Part shown: positions 4,867 to 5,837 of the stretch, piece after piece
Layout: each line of letters opens with the position of its first letter
How positions within the stretch are numbered: the first letter of the stretch is position 1
Origin: an uncultured bacterium
Lineage (GTDB): Bacteria; Armatimonadota; UBA5829; DSUL01
Direction of reading: 5' to 3'
Assembly: GCA_937967775.1 (NCBI GenBank)
Contig: CALCJH010000287.1
Location: 1-5,837 of the forward strand
DNA: 5,837 nt
Translations under genes and position numbers: made by a program
Notes under the pieces: generated by a model
What the model saw: the letters and a program-made list of their open reading frames with translations, nothing else
The model's database searches: none
Told to the model about the DNA's origin: nothing

Positions 4867-5837
4867 TCAGGGCTCTGTGACCGGTTCCACCCCGCCCGGA
4901 CCCGGCACCCGCAGCAAACGCGCGACATTTCCGCCCACCAGCGTAGTCCCGGAGATGCCGGTCACGCGGACAAAGCTGCCCGCCGCCGGCAGTGTTCCGC
5001 TCTGCATCCATACCCGTACGCCCGTCTGTCCGGAGCCGTCCCGCAACCCAGCCCCGTCGTCCAGGTAGAAGATCCTTTGAGCGGCGTCCACGTAGGTGAC
5101 CCTGCCGGCGGCGCTCACCCGCAGTCCGATATTGTTGAGCGCCGTGGAGACTGCTGGCGGAGAAAAGACGGCGTCATCCACCACGCCCGGCTGATTGCCC
5201 TGAGCCCGTCCGCCGAGATGCGCCGTCCGAAAAAACAGGGGTGGTGGAGGGGAGCCCGCGCTTCCGGTGATCAAGATTTCCGCCTGACTGGCCACCCTTT
5301 CGCCGTCCACGGTGAGCATGTAGCCCGTCGCGCTGACGATATCTCCCGGACTTGCGGCCGCTCCGGTCATCAGCGCGAGACCGGAGGAGCGGTCCGGACG
5401 CTGGGCGTAGACTCTGTCCGATGGAAACACTGCGGAGACCACCAGCCCGTCCAGCCGAGCGAAGAAGGTGTTTCCCAGCGTCTTGGCGTCCGCCGGCGAC
5501 GACACAGAGGACGCCTTCAGCAGGCTGAAGTTGGCTGTCGCGCTGGCGCCCGCCGCAAGGTTGACCACGCGTGTCTGGCTGCGGTAGCCGAATGCCTTCG
5601 CCTCCAGCGTGTGCTGGCCCGCCGGGAGGCCCCCAATGGTGTAGGAACCATCCGCGCCGGATGTGGTGAAGCGGGTATCCCCAGTGATCTCCACCCGCGC
5701 ATCCGGTACCGGTACCCCGGCGGTGTCACGGACGAAGCCGGAAATGCTCCCCTGTGGAAGCTGGGCGATGGCGAAGTCATAGAAGGCCTGCCAGGAAGGC
5801 TTCTTGTTGCTGTCGTCGAACGGCGCCCCGCGGAACA
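4867..5837 (-). CDS. C-terminal part of a secreted multidomain protein: carboxypeptidase-regulatory-like plus paired OB-like domains (5' end off the right edge)
   Basis: The frame is open from the right edge to the TGA at 4867-4869, giving the last 322 residues; the true start lies outside. Numbering from the first full codon, residues 1-26 (FRGAPFDDSNKKPSWQAFYDF...) resemble the last strand and helix of TIM-barrel glycosidases, where phrases like LFDxxxKPxxxAFY are common. Residues 29-104 are a carboxypeptidase-regulatory-like sandwich (GSISGFVRDTAGVPVPDARV, later GSYTIGGLPAGQHTLEA and FGY). Residues 117-192 and 236-309 are two OB-like domains sharing motifs with the kelch protein tail: AKT, GERV, ITGSAG, then AGRVTYVD, FYLDDG, GVRV and VRVTG. 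The GTG at 5694 is not a start, since it falls in the middle of the sandwich domain. No PEP-CTERM or cell-wall anchor follows, so release or noncovalent attachment is likely. The glycosidase reading is an inference from very little sequence; the catalytic part is not visible. Confidence 0.88.
   Translation of the reverse strand, partial: FRGAPFDDSNKKPSWQAFYDFAIAQLPQGSISGFVRDTAGVPVPDARVEITGDTRFTTSGADGSYTIGGLPAGQHTLEAKAFGYRSQTRVVNLAAGASATANFSLLKASSVSSPADAKTLGNTFFARLDGLVVSAVFPSDRVYAQRPDRSSGLALMTGAAASPGDIVSATGYMLTVDGERVASQAEILITGSAGSPPPPLFFRTAHLGGRAQGNQPGVVDDAVFSPPAVSTALNNIGLRVSAAGRVTYVDAAQRIFYLDDGAGLRDGSGQTGVRVWMQSGTLPAAGSFVRVTGISGTTLVGGNVARLLRVPGPGGVEPVTEP

Noticed and set aside
4849..4885. ACCGGT repeated 31 bases apart after the stop at 4867, as a terminator
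   Set aside because: The two copies can pair, but the 6-bp stem has a long loop, one arm lies in coding sequence and the following tract is only ATATTT. Too weak to call.
5692..5694. GTG as the start of the gene ending at 4867
   Set aside because: The same frame continues to the right edge and completes the carboxypeptidase-regulatory-like domain, so this codon is an internal Val.
5706..5717. Perfect 12-base palindrome GGTACCGGTACC
   Set aside because: It arises from a repeated Val-Pro codon pair (GTA CCG) in a coding region, so it needs no regulatory explanation.

Overview
This is a GC-rich window in which every supported gene lies on the minus strand, so transcription runs from the right edge to the left. 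It holds three secreted or cell-surface proteins and the start of one small membrane protein. A PEP-CTERM sorting tail on one protein points to a didermic bacterium with an exosortase system. High GC, kelch propellers, carboxypeptidase-regulatory-like domains and OB-like tails would fit groups such as Armatimonadota, Planctomycetota or Verrucomicrobiota. The sequence alone does not decide between them.

Layout in transcription order. (1) 5837-4867: the last 322 residues of a gene that begins outside the window. It shows a short segment resembling the end of a glycosidase barrel, a carboxypeptidase-regulatory-like beta-sandwich, then two OB-like domains. (2) 4866-4609: an intergenic region with a strong extended -10 promoter and a leader of about 195 nt. 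(3) 4608-3838: a 256-residue exported protein with a C-terminal PEP-CTERM anchor, followed by an intrinsic terminator. (4) 3761-3624: a leader region with two clear hairpins, one directly upstream of the Shine-Dalgarno sequence. (5) 3623-573: a 1016-residue secreted kelch-repeat protein with a calcium-binding-like insertion and the same paired OB-like tail as gene 1, followed by a UACG hairpin and a second intrinsic terminator. (6) 439 to the left edge: the first 146 codons of a two-helix membrane protein with a possible PH-like domain.

Each complete gene has its own terminator about 40 nt after its stop, so these look like single-gene transcription units rather than one operon. The shared theme is surface or secreted beta-rich proteins that probably bind carbohydrate or other extracellular ligands; this is inferred from fold patterns, and no catalytic residues are visible. 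The most noteworthy observation is the paired OB-like C-terminal module found in two otherwise unrelated neighbouring proteins. No RNA genes, mobile elements or CRISPR arrays were seen.
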